From Martinezella rhizogenes (GTDB lineage Bacteria > Pseudomonadota > Alphaproteobacteria > Rhizobiales > Rhizobiaceae), in assembly GCA_013322215.1 (NCBI GenBank), contig JAAMEZ010000028.1:1-64000 (forward strand): 64,000 bases of DNA. Reading direction: 5' to 3'. A model generated the notes under the pieces. It was given only the letters and a program-made list of their open reading frames with translations. It had not been told where the DNA came from and did not search any database. How positions within the stretch are numbered: the first letter of the stretch is position 1; every line of letters starts with the position of its first letter. This document shows positions 34,486 through 45,703 of this stretch, one piece after another. A program made the translations under genes and the position numbers.

Positions 34486-34665
34486 ATGATGGGCCAAATC
34501 GCATTCGATCCACTTTCCGACCTGCATATGGAGATCCTTCCACCCGAGCGAGATGAGGAATCTCGAGCGAACGGCACTGCGTGCCTCTGCTGTCGAAAGG
34601 TGCGATCGGCAAGGAAGATGGATGAAGACGGCTGCGGCATATGTGACGAATGCCTGGCGCCATGA
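34486..34665 (+). CDS. Mini-protein with CxxC...CxxC motif
   Basis: A 59-residue protein with CLCC and CDEC-type cysteine pairs (TACLCCRKVRSARKMDEDGCGICDEC in part) in its C-terminal half, suggesting a small zinc ribbon. I do not recognise the family. ATG 34486 follows GGAG. A longer in-frame extension upstream reads as non-coding. Its TGA overlaps the ATG of the next gene (ATGA at 34662), supporting real translation of both. Confidence 0.5.
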   Translation: MMGQIAFDPLSDLHMEILPPERDEESRANGTACLCCRKVRSARKMDEDGCGICDECLAP

Positions 34666-34973
34666 CGAGCAGCGCACCGCAATTGCCGCCCGACGACCTG
34701 TCTGAGTTCGAACACGGGCTTGCGGCGCTGCCCGGCGGCTACATGGAGGGACATTTTCAGGATCAGCCTTGGGGTGTGACCATCAAACGGTCGGCGGATG
34801 GGAAGCGGATCTGGCTCTATGGTGAAGAGCTTGGCGGGACCGACGTCGTCAGCTTCAATCTCTATGTGCTCTCCGGAGCAAGCCTCACCCTCAAGCCTTG
34901 CGAAATGTCCTCATCGAAGGTCGTGGATTTCGTGCTGGGTTTCAGGCTCGCTCCAACGCTGCGTCCGGCGTAA
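34662..34973 (+). CDS. Small hypothetical protein
   Basis: A 103-residue protein of unknown function. It reads as an alpha/beta fold with LSEFEHGLAALPGGYMEGHFQ, IKRSADGKRIWLYGEELGGTDVVSFNLY and a C-terminal VVDFVLGFRLA. No signal peptide or metal motif is seen. The start overlaps the stop of the zinc-ribbon-like mini-protein, so the two are a coupled pair. The coding signal is moderate; the gene ends 40 bp before the convergent acetyltransferase. Confidence 0.55.
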   Translation: MTSSAPQLPPDDLSEFEHGLAALPGGYMEGHFQDQPWGVTIKRSADGKRIWLYGEELGGTDVVSFNLYVLSGASLTLKPCEMSSSKVVDFVLGFRLAPTLRPA

Positions 34974-35013
34974 GCGCGGACGCTTTGCAGTGGCGGGTAA
35001 CCCCCGCGCTGCT

Positions 35014-35574
35014 TCAGCGCGTGGAAAGCGGCGGCGGCGGCGGTTGCGTCGTTGCGCCGGGACCGAGGGAGCGCTGGACCATCACGGTATCGGCCCAGCG
35101 GCCGTAACGATAGGCAACGGCCGGCAGAAGGCCGACGCGGACGAAGCCGAACCGTTCGTGCAAGGCGAGAGAGGCCGCGTTGTCGGCGTCGATATAGCCG
35201 ATCATCTGCCGGAAGCCGGCTGCGGCACAGGCGTCGATCAGCCCGCGCATGAGCAGGCTCCCGACGCCCTGGCCGACATGGTCGTGATGCACATAGATCG
35301 AGTGCTTGACGGTGTAGCGATAGGCCGGACGTTTGCGGAACAGCACCACATAGGCGTAGCCCACGACCTTTTCGCCCTCGATCGCAACGACGTGCGGGAA
35401 GCGTTTATCCTTTAAATTCTTGCGCCGTTCGCGCAGATCGTCGGGTTGCGGCGTGTCGCTATCATCAACCCCGGCCTCGACGCCGCGGTGAATATGGCGG
35501 CGATAGATTGCCAACATGGCATCGACGTCGCTCTCCCGAGACGGGCGAACGACGATTGTTTTATCCTGCTTCAT
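35014..35574 (-). CDS. GNAT N-acetyltransferase, phosphinothricin acetyltransferase-like
   Basis: A 186-residue GNAT enzyme. The acetyl-CoA loop is HDHVGQGVGSLLMRGLIDA near residue 105, followed by MIGYIDADNAASLALHERFGFVRVG, the typical Pat/MnaT ending. It should acetylate an amine such as phosphinothricin, methionine sulfone or an amino-acid analogue. The C-terminus is an odd Pro-rich tail (TTQPPPPPLSTR). Start ATG 35574; a TTG two codons upstream is in frame. The promoter side carries an interspersed repeat shared with the decarboxylase end. Confidence 0.85.
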   Translation of the reverse strand: MKQDKTIVVRPSRESDVDAMLAIYRRHIHRGVEAGVDDSDTPQPDDLRERRKNLKDKRFPHVVAIEGEKVVGYAYVVLFRKRPAYRYTVKHSIYVHHDHVGQGVGSLLMRGLIDACAAAGFRQMIGYIDADNAASLALHERFGFVRVGLLPAVAYRYGRWADTVMVQRSLGPGATTQPPPPPLSTR

Positions 35575-35595
35575 GATCAATCCGAATTTTCCAGC

Positions 35596-35701
35596 CTAGA
35601 GCTCTTCCGCTTTTCTTTGAGTCGCGGAAAAGCTCTAGCTTATTGTTCCTTTACGCATTCCGGACGGAAAACCGCTCCGCACTTTTCCTGGAAATGCTCT
35701 A
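35596..35701. repeat. Interspersed palindromic repeat, copy A
   Basis: A 106-bp element similar over its length to 50179-50282. The first half is a hairpin, AGAGCTCTTCCGC (35598-35610) against GCGGAAAAGCTCT (35624-35636), one mismatch. The second half contains CCGGACGGAAAACCGCT and CACTTTTCCTGGAA. It supplies the stop codon of the decarboxylase. Confidence 0.75.
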
Positions 35702-38056
35702 TTCCGCGACGACGTAGGTATAGAGCCGGATCTTGCCGGATGCATCAATCTCGCGATAGAGCCCTTGAATCTCCACCTCGAAGCCGGGGAAGGTGTTGAA
35801 GCAGGTTTCAAACATCTTGAGATAATCGATCATCGGCTTTGCTTGCTCCGTCAGCCGCTCTCCCGGCACGATGGTCGCGATCCCCGGAGGATAGACGACG
35901 AAGGGTGTGGTTGCGATACGGCCGGCAATCTCGTCGATCGGCAGATAATCCACATCGTTGCGCACCAGGCAGCGCGCGGCATCATGCGGCGACATGGCGA
36001 TCGGCGGCAGGTGATCGGCGGAGAACTGCTTGGTCTGCAGCGCGCTGACATCGGCCTGACGGAAGAACTTGTGCATTTCCATGCAGAGGTCGCGAAGCCG
36101 CACGCCGGCGTAGCGTCCCGGACGACGTCGATAGAATTCCGGAATTGCCTCCTCCAGCAGCGCATTGTCGTCATGGAGCTTCTTGAAGGCGACCAGCCCG
36201 CTGATCAGGGTGCCGGCTTTGCTGGCCTCGACGCCAGGAGTGAGGAGGAACAGCAGCGAATTGAGGTCGTTCTTTTCCGCAACGATGCGGTTTTCGCGCA
36301 GATATTGCGCGACCACGGGTGCCGGAATGCCGTGCTCGGTGTACTTTCCGCTCGCCCGGTCGAAGCCGGGGGTGAGCAGGGTCAGCTTGTTCGGATCGGT
36401 CATAGCAAAACCAGGCTCCATTCCCGAAAAGCCATGCCATGCCGCGCCGGGCGTCAGGTGCCAGAAGGCCGGATTGGTGGCGAGCTGATCGGTGGCGATG
36501 CTCTCCCACGCAACGTCATGCACCGCGCCGGGGCTCGACACATCCGGGATCGCCACACGATCCGGCACGAAAGGCTCGAAGAACCAGCGGCGCTCGGGGC
36601 GATGCTCCTTCTCTTCGAATTCACGGCGCACGGCGCGGATCTTCTTGCGCAGCTCGATGCCGAGGCGGATCGTGTCGTCCCAGAGCACTTCGCCCGAGCG
36701 GCCCTTCATCATCTGCGCGCCGACGTCGAGCGAGGCAAACAGCGGATAGAAAGGCGAGGTCGAGGCGTGCTGCATGAAGCTTTCGTTGAAGCGCCGATGC
36801 TCCACGCGGCGCTTCTGGCCGGTGATGTGCCGGTCCTTCATGTGGATCTGCGAGGCCTGCGAGAAGCTTGCCAGCTGCTTATGGGTAGATTGCGTGGCGA
36901 TAATGCCAGGCGCATCCGGACCGAGGTCCGAAAGACCCATGGCAAAGCGCCCGGCATAAAGCGGGTGAAACTTCATGAAGCCCGCCCATGCCTCGTCGAA
37001 GAGGATGTAGTCGCACAGATGTCCGATGCGCTTGAGGATCATCTCGGCATTGTGGATCGTGCCGTCATAGGTGCACTGCTCCACCACGGCGACGCGGAAC
37101 GGGCGTGGCTTCTTGTAGGCTTCCGGGTCTTTCACCAGCGGATGGGTGCGGATGCGCTCACGCAGGGCGTCCTCATCCATGGTCGCGAAGTCCATGGGGC
37201 CGATCAGCCCATAGAGGTTGCGTGTGGTCGGCAGATAGATCGGAATGCCGCCCGAGATCATCAGAGCGCCGTGATGGGCGGCCTTGTGGTTGTTGCGGTC
37301 GAACAGCACGAGGTCGCCATCGGTGACGAGCGCCGAGAGTGCGACCTTGTTGGAGGTGGAGGTGCCGTTGAGAACGAAATAGGTCTTTTCGGCGCCAAAA
37401 ATCTTGGCTGCTTCCTTCTGCGCGGCCAGCGCAGGCCCCTCGTGGGTCAGGAGATCACCGAGATCGAGCACGGAATTGTCGAGATCGTCGCGGAACACCG
37501 CTTCGCCGAGATGCTCCATGAAGACCCGGCCAATGGGGCTGCGGCTATAGAAGATGCCGCCATTGTGTCCGGGGCAAGTCCAGAGGTGGTTGCCTTCCTC
37601 GGCATAATCGACGAGCGCGCCAAAGAATGGCGTCTTCAGCGTCTCGGCATACTGCTTGAGCCGGCTGATGAGGCTTTTTGCGATGAAGGCCGGCGTCTCC
37701 TCGGAGAGGAAGACGTAGCCGTCGATGAAATCGAGCACCTCGACCGGAACATCTTCGAAGCGCTTGCGGCGGATCAGCAGGATGATCGGGAACTCGAGGC
37801 CGCGTCGGCGCATCAGATTGATGAGGGATGCCGTCTTGCCTTCCAGCCCCTTCTTGCCCCAATCGACCAACATGCAGCCGATGGCGGCGTCCGTCTGCAC
37901 GGCGATCTCGGCGTCCTCGAGATTGCGCGCCCGCACGACTTCAAAGCCGGAGCGTTCGATCTCCTCGACGATCTGATTGTAGCGGGCGCCCTCCAGATCC
38001 TCGCTGTCGAAGGCCGGCGTTGCGAACAGAAAGTTGAAACGTCTGAAATAATCCAT
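35699..38056 (-). CDS. Ornithine/lysine/arginine decarboxylase (group III PLP)
   Basis: A 785-residue fold-type I PLP decarboxylase of the AdiA/LdcI/SpeF class. Residues 1-130 are the receiver-like wing domain, the large PLP domain has LWTCPGHNGG and NGTSTSNK, and the Schiff-base lysine is in ATQSTHKQLASFSQ near residue 390; the C-terminal domain starts near 600. It converts a basic amino acid to a diamine or agmatine, serving acid resistance or polyamine supply. Which amino acid cannot be told from sequence alone. Start ATG 38056. The TAG lies inside an interspersed repeat. No antiporter is adjacent. Confidence 0.9.
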   Translation of the reverse strand: MDYFRRFNFLFATPAFDSEDLEGARYNQIVEEIERSGFEVVRARNLEDAEIAVQTDAAIGCMLVDWGKKGLEGKTASLINLMRRRGLEFPIILLIRRKRFEDVPVEVLDFIDGYVFLSEETPAFIAKSLISRLKQYAETLKTPFFGALVDYAEEGNHLWTCPGHNGGIFYSRSPIGRVFMEHLGEAVFRDDLDNSVLDLGDLLTHEGPALAAQKEAAKIFGAEKTYFVLNGTSTSNKVALSALVTDGDLVLFDRNNHKAAHHGALMISGGIPIYLPTTRNLYGLIGPMDFATMDEDALRERIRTHPLVKDPEAYKKPRPFRVAVVEQCTYDGTIHNAEMILKRIGHLCDYILFDEAWAGFMKFHPLYAGRFAMGLSDLGPDAPGIIATQSTHKQLASFSQASQIHMKDRHITGQKRRVEHRRFNESFMQHASTSPFYPLFASLDVGAQMMKGRSGEVLWDDTIRLGIELRKKIRAVRREFEEKEHRPERRWFFEPFVPDRVAIPDVSSPGAVHDVAWESIATDQLATNPAFWHLTPGAAWHGFSGMEPGFAMTDPNKLTLLTPGFDRASGKYTEHGIPAPVVAQYLRENRIVAEKNDLNSLLFLLTPGVEASKAGTLISGLVAFKKLHDDNALLEEAIPEFYRRRPGRYAGVRLRDLCMEMHKFFRQADVSALQTKQFSADHLPPIAMSPHDAARCLVRNDVDYLPIDEIAGRIATTPFVVYPPGIATIVPGERLTEQAKPMIDYLKMFETCFNTFPGFEVEIQGLYREIDASGKIRLYTYVVAE

Positions 38057-38221
38057 GTCGATACCCGCTCCTGATTTGGCATGAGGTGTCGGCGTATTTC
38101 ATGACATGGATGTGACAGAATAGAGGACGTCCGAAACACGGCCGACGGGCATCGCCAATCGGATCGCCGGTCCGCGGTTTCATGCTGGATGGGTAATGCT
38201 GAATCTATGGATTTTGGCCGC

Positions 38222-39574
38222 TCAGTGAGCAGCCACGGTCCAAAAATAATAGGCAAGCGGGATGGCGAGAAGATACATGCCGATCGAGACCTGTTTTGCT
38301 TCGCCCGACAAGACCTTGACGATGACGTAAAACAGCAGTCCTCCGGCGATACCGGTTCCAAAACTGTTGGAGACCAGGGTCAAAAGGACCATCATTAGGG
38401 CGGAAAGACCGTCGGAGAAATTCTCCAGGTCGACCCGCTTCAGCGCGCTGAACATCGACATGCCGACGAGGATCAGAGCCGGTGCGGTGGCAGCGGCCGG
38501 GATCATCAGCGCGATCGGGGTAAAGAGCAGGGTAAGGGCAAAGAGGGCTGCGGTTGCAAGCGAAGCAAAACCGGTGCGACCGCCGGCTTCCGCGCCGGTG
38601 GCGCTCTCGACGAGCGCCGTGGCGGAGGGAATGCCGAGCAGCGGACTGATGGTGGCGGCGATCGAATCGACGAGGAACGGCTTACCCAGATCCGCCATGT
38701 TGCCCTCTTCGTCGACCAGGCCGGCTTTGGCGCCGACGGCGAGCGTCGTGCCCAGGGTCGAGAAGAACTCGGATGCGAAGAAGGCAAAGAGATAGGGGAA
38801 ATATTCTATCTTCAGCGCACCGAAGAAATCGAGCTGCAGGCCGATTTCGGAGATGCCGTGCGGCGCTCCGAAGAATGCGGCGGGCACCTTGGTGACGCCG
38901 AGCGGAATGCCGAGAAGCGTGCTGCCCAGAATGGCCCAGAGGATTGGTCCCGGCACCTTGCGCCCGCGCAGAAAGACGGCGAGGAAGATGCCGAAGACGG
39001 CAATGATCGCCTGTCCCGAGTTGAACGAGCCGAGCATGAGCGCGTGGCTCTTGGCGTTGACGTCGACGAGACCGGCATTCTTGAAGCCGAGAAGCGCGAT
39101 GAACAATCCGATCGCGGCACCGAGGCCGAGCTTGATCTGGGCCGGAACCATGCGGGCGATGACCTGACGCACGCCGAGCACCGTCAGCAGGACGAAGATG
39201 ACGCTCGACCAGAAGGAGATGGCAAGGCCGGTCTGCCAGGGAATGTGCTCCACCGCCGCCATCGTCGGTCCCACTAGTACCGAGCCGCCGATGCCCGGCC
39301 CAACCACGAAGGGCATATTGGCATAGAGCGCCATGAACAGGGTCGCGCCGATGATGACGAGAATGGTGGCAGTCGTCGCGGCGGCGCGGTCGATGCCACC
39401 GGCGGAAAGCAGGGAAGGGATCACGACAAGAAGATAGGCGGCCGCCAGGAAGGACGTCATGCCGGCGATGATTTCCGTCTTCGTATTGGTTCCGCGCTCG
39501 CCCATGCGGAAATAGGTCTTCCACCGCGGTTCAGACGTGTTACCCGGCTGCCCGACATTCGTATTTGAGGTCAT
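38222..39574 (-). CDS. NCS2 purine permease, AzgA/PbuG-like
   Basis: A 450-residue inner-membrane permease of the AzgA-like branch of nucleobase-cation symporters, with about 13 hydrophobic helices. Diagnostic segments are TEIIAGMTSFLAAAYLLVV at the start, MPFVVGPGIGGSV, GAKAGLVDEEGN (family GxAxxAGLLDxxGN) near 270 and SATALVESATGAEAGGRTG near 320. It should import adenine, hypoxanthine or guanine. AGGAG precedes ATG 39574. It lies 46 bp after the adenine deaminase gene, so the operon LacI-ade-permease supplies and uses adenine. Confidence 0.9.
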   Translation of the reverse strand: MTSNTNVGQPGNTSEPRWKTYFRMGERGTNTKTEIIAGMTSFLAAAYLLVVIPSLLSAGGIDRAAATTATILVIIGATLFMALYANMPFVVGPGIGGSVLVGPTMAAVEHIPWQTGLAISFWSSVIFVLLTVLGVRQVIARMVPAQIKLGLGAAIGLFIALLGFKNAGLVDVNAKSHALMLGSFNSGQAIIAVFGIFLAVFLRGRKVPGPILWAILGSTLLGIPLGVTKVPAAFFGAPHGISEIGLQLDFFGALKIEYFPYLFAFFASEFFSTLGTTLAVGAKAGLVDEEGNMADLGKPFLVDSIAATISPLLGIPSATALVESATGAEAGGRTGFASLATAALFALTLLFTPIALMIPAAATAPALILVGMSMFSALKRVDLENFSDGLSALMMVLLTLVSNSFGTGIAGGLLFYVIVKVLSGEAKQVSIGMYLLAIPLAYYFWTVAAH

Positions 39575-39620
39575 TGCGTCTATCTCCTAAGTCGGCAAAC
39601 GCGCCGTGCGGTGGGTGACC

Positions 39621-41399
39621 TCAGTTTCGGCTTGCAGCCAGAAGCGGTCGAATTTCCTGGGTCGTCCCATCAGTCAGTCCGAGGTCGGTAACGTGCGGGC
39701 CGGGATTGCAGGCAAGGCTTGCCCCGACGACTGCCTTGAAGGTGCGAATGGGCGGCATCCAGTCGGCGATTTCATCGGCTGCCGCGCGCAGCCTGGCGAA
39801 GTCGTTGGCCACCTCCCGTGCGGGCGCATCCGACAGTAAGCCGCAGACGGGCAGAGGCAGCACCGCGGTGACCTTACCATTGGCAGCCGTTGCCATGCCG
39901 CCGCCGGCTTCGATAACGTCATTGGCCGCCGCCGCCATATCCGCGGGGTCGCGGCCGAAGACGGTAAGGTTATGGCTGTCATGCGATATCGTCGTTGCCA
40001 GAGCACCGCGCCAATGGCCCCAGTCCTCCAGTATGCCGATGACGGGCACCGGCTCTTTTCTGCCATGACGATGGATGACGGCCATCAGAAGCGTGTTGTC
40101 AGGCAGGACGAGCTTGTCATCTTCGACCTTGACGACCGCCTCGCCCCATTTCGTGAATCGCGGGCTGACAACAGTGTTGACGCGAGCCTCCGTCATGCCT
40201 GGCAGAGTGACGGTGAAGTCGGCGGCAGAAAGCTTTGTGAGCTTTACGGTGTCGCGATAGGCATCCGAGGACACGCTTTCGTGGGTTTCCGTGAGGCCTC
40301 CGTCTCTTGCGACCTCCCGCCCCGATGCGAAAACACGGCCGACCACGATTTTTTCGAGATCGGAGAGGATGACGATATCGGCGCGGCGACCGGGTGCTAC
40401 CAGCCCCAGATCATAGCGGTTCAACCACATGGCGGCGTTGAGTGTGGCGGCACGGATGGCATCGACCGGCTTCATGCCATAGCCGATAAGACGCCTGAGA
40501 ACGGATGACATCGCGCCGTCGTTCACGAGGTCGTCGGGGAAGACGTCATCGGTGCAGATCGTCAGGGTCTGCGGCAGATGCGGCAGCTTTTTCAACACCT
40601 CGATCACGCCCGGCAGGACATAATCGTGGGAGCCGCGCAACTCGACGGTCAGGCCAGCACGTAATTTTGCCAGCAAATCTTCGCCCGAGGTGAGCTCGTG
40701 ATCGGATTGAATTCCCGCAGAGACGAAGGCCTGCAACTCCGCGCCTTCGAGGCCGCGCGCATGACCGCAGACGCGCTTGCCGCTCGCAAGCCCGGCTTCG
40801 ACGATGCCGCGCATCGGCTCGCTTCTCTCAAGGATCCCGCGCATGTTCATCACTTCGGCAACGCCGGAAATCTGTGGCCAGCTCAGCATAGTTGCCATTT
40901 CGCCTGAGCGGAATTCTGCGCCGGCAAGCTCCAGGCCAGGCGCCGAAGGCACGCAGGATGGCGCCAGGGTCAGGAAGCGCAGCGGCAATTGCCGTGTTTC
41001 CTCAAGCGCCCATCGAATGCCGTCGAGGCCGGCGACGTTGCCGATTTCATGCGGGTCCCAGCAGACCGTCGTCGTGCCCTGGGGAACGACCGTTTCGGCA
41101 TATCGCCTTGGCGTCACCATCGAGCTTTCGACGTGCATATGCGTGTCGATAAATCCGGGTGCGATGAATTGTCCCGAAGCGTCGATGATCTGGTTTGCGT
41201 CCTTCCTCGTCCCGGAGGGATGAACGCTCGCAATCAAGGGGCCGACAAGGCCGATATCGGCCGGCCTCATTTCCGAGGTCGCGACATCGACGAGCGTCCC
41301 GCCGATGATAAGTACATCGAACGGCTCAAGCCCCAATGCCGCCCGCACGGCGCGATCGCGCAGCTCGGATGAATGGAGGTCATGGGGTTCATTCGGCAT
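39621..41399 (-). CDS. ade: Adenine deaminase
   Basis: A 592-residue amidohydrolase converting adenine to hypoxanthine and ammonia. The metal site begins with FIDTHMHVESSM near residue 90. VVPQGTTTVCWDPHEIGNV and the C-terminal SHDSHNLTVFGRD plus LPLPVCGLLSD motifs are specific to Ade proteins. The true start is ATG 41399 behind GGGAGG; the in-frame codons further upstream lie in the LacI gene. It overlaps the LacI stop by 11 bases. The downstream purine permease supports the assignment. Confidence 0.93.
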   Translation of the reverse strand: MPNEPHDLHSSELRDRAVRAALGLEPFDVLIIGGTLVDVATSEMRPADIGLVGPLIASVHPSGTRKDANQIIDASGQFIAPGFIDTHMHVESSMVTPRRYAETVVPQGTTTVCWDPHEIGNVAGLDGIRWALEETRQLPLRFLTLAPSCVPSAPGLELAGAEFRSGEMATMLSWPQISGVAEVMNMRGILERSEPMRGIVEAGLASGKRVCGHARGLEGAELQAFVSAGIQSDHELTSGEDLLAKLRAGLTVELRGSHDYVLPGVIEVLKKLPHLPQTLTICTDDVFPDDLVNDGAMSSVLRRLIGYGMKPVDAIRAATLNAAMWLNRYDLGLVAPGRRADIVILSDLEKIVVGRVFASGREVARDGGLTETHESVSSDAYRDTVKLTKLSAADFTVTLPGMTEARVNTVVSPRFTKWGEAVVKVEDDKLVLPDNTLLMAVIHRHGRKEPVPVIGILEDWGHWRGALATTISHDSHNLTVFGRDPADMAAAANDVIEAGGGMATAANGKVTAVLPLPVCGLLSDAPAREVANDFARLRAAADEIADWMPPIRTFKAVVGASLACNPGPHVTDLGLTDGTTQEIRPLLAASRN

Positions 41400-42387
41400 G
41401 TCTGCCTCCCTTGGCAAATGCGGATGGGCGCGCGGTTGACTGTCGCACGACGAGTTCCGTCGGGAATATTCCGCTGGTCCCGGTTTCCCCAGCAACGAAG
41501 GCGAGCGCATGGTTCGCCACCGCTTCCAGATCCTGCCGGACAGTGGTGAGCGGTGGAGAGACGATTTGCGCCCACATCAGATCATCGAAACCGGTGAGCG
41601 ACATGTCTTCCGGAATGCTGTAGCCCCTGTCTTTGACGGCAATGGCAAAGCCGATGGCGAGAGCGTCATAGGCGGCTGCGCAGGCTGTAAAGTGCTGCAG
41701 ATCAAGCTCGCGGCCGAGGGCGCTGCCGGCGTCGAAAGTTGCATCGCTATGTCGCAATGTCGGTTCGACGCCTGTTTGACGGAAAATTTCGCACATTCCC
41801 CCGACGCGCTCGTGCGCCACCAGCGAATTCTCTGGGCCGGCGAGGATAAGAAGCCGGTCATGACCGAACTCGAGCAGATGGCGGGCGATGAGACGTCCAC
41901 CCTCGCGGTGATCGCTGGCGGCGACATTGCCTGTTGTGGCGGCGCTGTCGATGACGGCGACCGGCACCGTAACATCCTCGGGCATAACGGTCGTGCCGCG
42001 CGTCGGGATCACGATCAGCGCATCGACGCCGCGGGCGATCATAGTTCTGATTTCGAAATCCTGCTGCCGGGCGTCGCCTTGGCTGTCGCCGATCAGGACG
42101 GCGAGATCGCGCTGCTTTGCCGCGCGTTCGATGGCCTGGGCAAAGGCAGGAAACAGGGGTTGCCCGATGTTTGGGACCAGCAGGCCGACCGTATTGCTCC
42201 GGCCGGTGCGCAACGCGCGTGCCGTATGGTCAGGCACATAGCCGAGCCTGTCTGCTTCCAGACGAATCTGCGCCGCAAGGGCTGAAGACACCCGCCCCGT
42301 ACCGCGAAGGGCATTCGAGACCGTCGCCGTCGAGACACCCAGCTTGGTTGCGATTTCGCGAATGGAAGAAGGGCGTGCCTGGCTCAT
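41389..42387 (-). CDS. LacI-family repressor of the adenine operon
   Basis: A 332-residue LacI/GalR regulator. The DNA-binding head is SIREIATKLGVSTATVSNALRGTGRVS with a hinge helix ending HTARALRTGR, followed by a periplasmic-binding-protein-like core starting TVGLLVPNIGQPLFPAFAQAIE. It is first in the operon with ade and the permease and should be autoregulated through the palindrome at 42410-42429. The effector is probably a purine or nucleotide, as for PurR, but could be something else. The 3' end overlaps ade, indicating co-transcription. Confidence 0.9.
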   Translation of the reverse strand: MSQARPSSIREIATKLGVSTATVSNALRGTGRVSSALAAQIRLEADRLGYVPDHTARALRTGRSNTVGLLVPNIGQPLFPAFAQAIERAAKQRDLAVLIGDSQGDARQQDFEIRTMIARGVDALIVIPTRGTTVMPEDVTVPVAVIDSAATTGNVAASDHREGGRLIARHLLEFGHDRLLILAGPENSLVAHERVGGMCEIFRQTGVEPTLRHSDATFDAGSALGRELDLQHFTACAAAYDALAIGFAIAVKDRGYSIPEDMSLTGFDDLMWAQIVSPPLTTVRQDLEAVANHALAFVAGETGTSGIFPTELVVRQSTARPSAFAKGGRHAE

Positions 42388-42409
42388 TCAAGAGTCCGCT
42401 CTGGTTTTC

Positions 42410-42429
42410 TTGATTAAACGATTAATCAA
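42410..42429. promoter_or_regulatory. LacI-type operator
   Basis: TTGATTAAACGATTAATCAA is a 20-bp near-perfect palindrome (18 of 20) with the central CG typical of LacI/GalR sites. It lies 23 bp upstream of the LacI start codon, with the regulator's own ribosome site between. Confidence 0.75.
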
Positions 42430-42545
42430 AGCGATGTGCTTTTGCAAGAGTATCTTTGTGGTGCGTGGATAAAGCACGGTCTGCGGTGCTGGCGGCTGCT
42501 CAATCTACGGATGACGGAGGGCGTCAGGCCGATCGGAGTGAGGTG

Positions 42546-44378
<1,833 letters not shown>

Positions 44379-44410
44379 GCTTGTTCCCTTCTCGCGTTCC
44401 CTGCCACAGC

Positions 44411-45607
44411 TCAATCGGGCCAGTTCAGCATGCCATCGAAGCGATGCCGGCTGCGGTTTTCGATCGGCGTTGCGATGATCTCGTTCGAGGCGCGCGCTTT
44501 GTCGAGTTCCTCGGCAAGCCGCGTTGCGACGATCGTCTCCTGGCCGGGATGCAGGTTGCATGGGTCGAGATAGAAGTAGTGATGCTCTACCTCATGATCC
44601 CGTACGATGATCGGTGGGTTGCCGCGGCTGAGTGCTGCGGCGAGATCCCAGGCGCTGATATGCGCCTCGGGCGCCGAGATGATGACTCGCATGCGGTCGA
44701 GCGGGTTGTCGGTGGGGTCAGGCTCGATCAGGGCGGTGACGCCGGGCCGGCCGTCGAGAGTTCGTTTCCACAGGTTCAGATAGCCGGTCTCGCGTTCGCG
44801 GATGCCGGCGTGATCGCGCTTTTCCCAGGCTTCCAGCGCCGCCATGGTGCCATAGATGCTTTCCTTGCCGACCTTCATGCCGCGGCCGATGCCCATGTTC
44901 TGCAGGAAGGCGTTGCGCACCAGTTCCTTCTTGCCGGCGACGATGCCGGAGGTCGGGCCGCCGAGGAACTTATGGCCGGAATAGAGCACGATATCGGCAC
45001 CCTGAGCGAGAAAAAGCTCGAGGTCATATTCCGAAGCCGCATCGACGATGACGGGAACGCCCTTGGCATGGGCGATCTCGACGAATTCGGTGAGGTGCAG
45101 CAGGCCGTAGTCGACCACATGATGGGATATGACATAGACGGCGGCGGCCGTTTTCTCGGTGATGGCGTTTTCCATGTGGAAGCGGTGTGTCGATGTCGCC
45201 TGGCCGATCAGCACGATCTTGCCGCCGGCAAGGCGGATCGCCTGGTCTACCGGCGCACCGTAGCTGACCACATGGCCCATCTGCAGGAGGACTTCGTTCT
45301 TGTCCGGAGCGACATCGGGCAGTTTCTCGATGGCGAGCAGGTTGTTGCCGGTGATGGCGCCGGCGACAGCAAGGCTGATGCCCGAGGAGCAGGATGCCGT
45401 CACGAAGCCCGCCTCGCCACCCGTCAGCCGCGCGATGACGGCGCTTGCTTTGCGCTGGAGATCGTTGACCTCCACGAATTGCGGCAGGATTGCCGCCATT
45501 GCCGCAATGGCTTCGGGCACGACGATCGACGCGCCGAGGCTGGTCATGGTGCCTGATACGTTGATGACGGGCCTCAGGCCGATTTTGCTGCGGATATCAT
45601 CGGACAT
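44411..45607 (-). CDS. SelA-like PLP-dependent enzyme
   Basis: A 398-residue PLP enzyme of the SelA-related family (DgaE/YhfS-like). It has an N-terminal [17 protein letters not shown] block, [14 protein letters not shown], the aspartate of [14 protein letters not shown] near 190, and the Schiff-base lysine in [15 protein letters not shown] near residue 215. Relatives eliminate ammonia from amino-sugar acids or act on amino acids, forming 2-keto products via imines. Start ATG 45607 has GGAGAG upstream. It is divergent from the IclR gene. Co-location with the deacetylase family and RidA strengthens the idea of a deacetylation then elimination route. Confidence 0.85.
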   Translation of the reverse strand: MSDDIRSKIGLRPVINVSGTMTSLGASIVVPEAIAAMAAILPQFVEVNDLQRKASAVIARLTGGEAGFVTASCSSGISLAVAGAITGNNLLAIEKLPDVAPDKNEVLLQMGHVVSYGAPVDQAIRLAGGKIVLIGQATSTHRFHMENAITEKTAAAVYVISHHVVDYGLLHLTEFVEIAHAKGVPVIVDAASEYDLELFLAQGADIVLYSGHKFLGGPTSGIVAGKKELVRNAFLQNMGIGRGMKVGKESIYGTMAALEAWEKRDHAGIRERETGYLNLWKRTLDGRPGVTALIEPDPTDNPLDRMRVIISAPEAHISAWDLAAALSRGNPPIIVRDHEVEHHYFYLDPCNLHPGQETIVATRLAEELDKARASNEIIATPIENRSRHRFDGMLNWPD

Positions 45608-45650
45608 TCTATCTCTCCAAAGTGACGACTGACTGCCGATTGCCATCGAC

Positions 45651-45676
45651 AGCTATACCATAGTAATGTAATAGCT
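45651..45676. promoter_or_regulatory. Candidate IclR operator
   Basis: AGCTAT (45651-45656) and ATAGCT (45671-45676) form a perfect 6-bp dyad with 14-bp spacing in the 96-bp gap between the divergent SelA-like and IclR genes. Length and spacing are unusual for IclR sites, so this is tentative. Confidence 0.35.
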
Positions 45677-45703
45677 TCTCGAAATCTCACGAGGAGCGTT
45701 GAT

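Noticed and set aside
35765..38074. 769-residue plus-strand frame opposite the decarboxylase
   Set aside because: The opposite strand has an intact PLP lysine motif and family length; the plus-strand frame has no recognisable domain.
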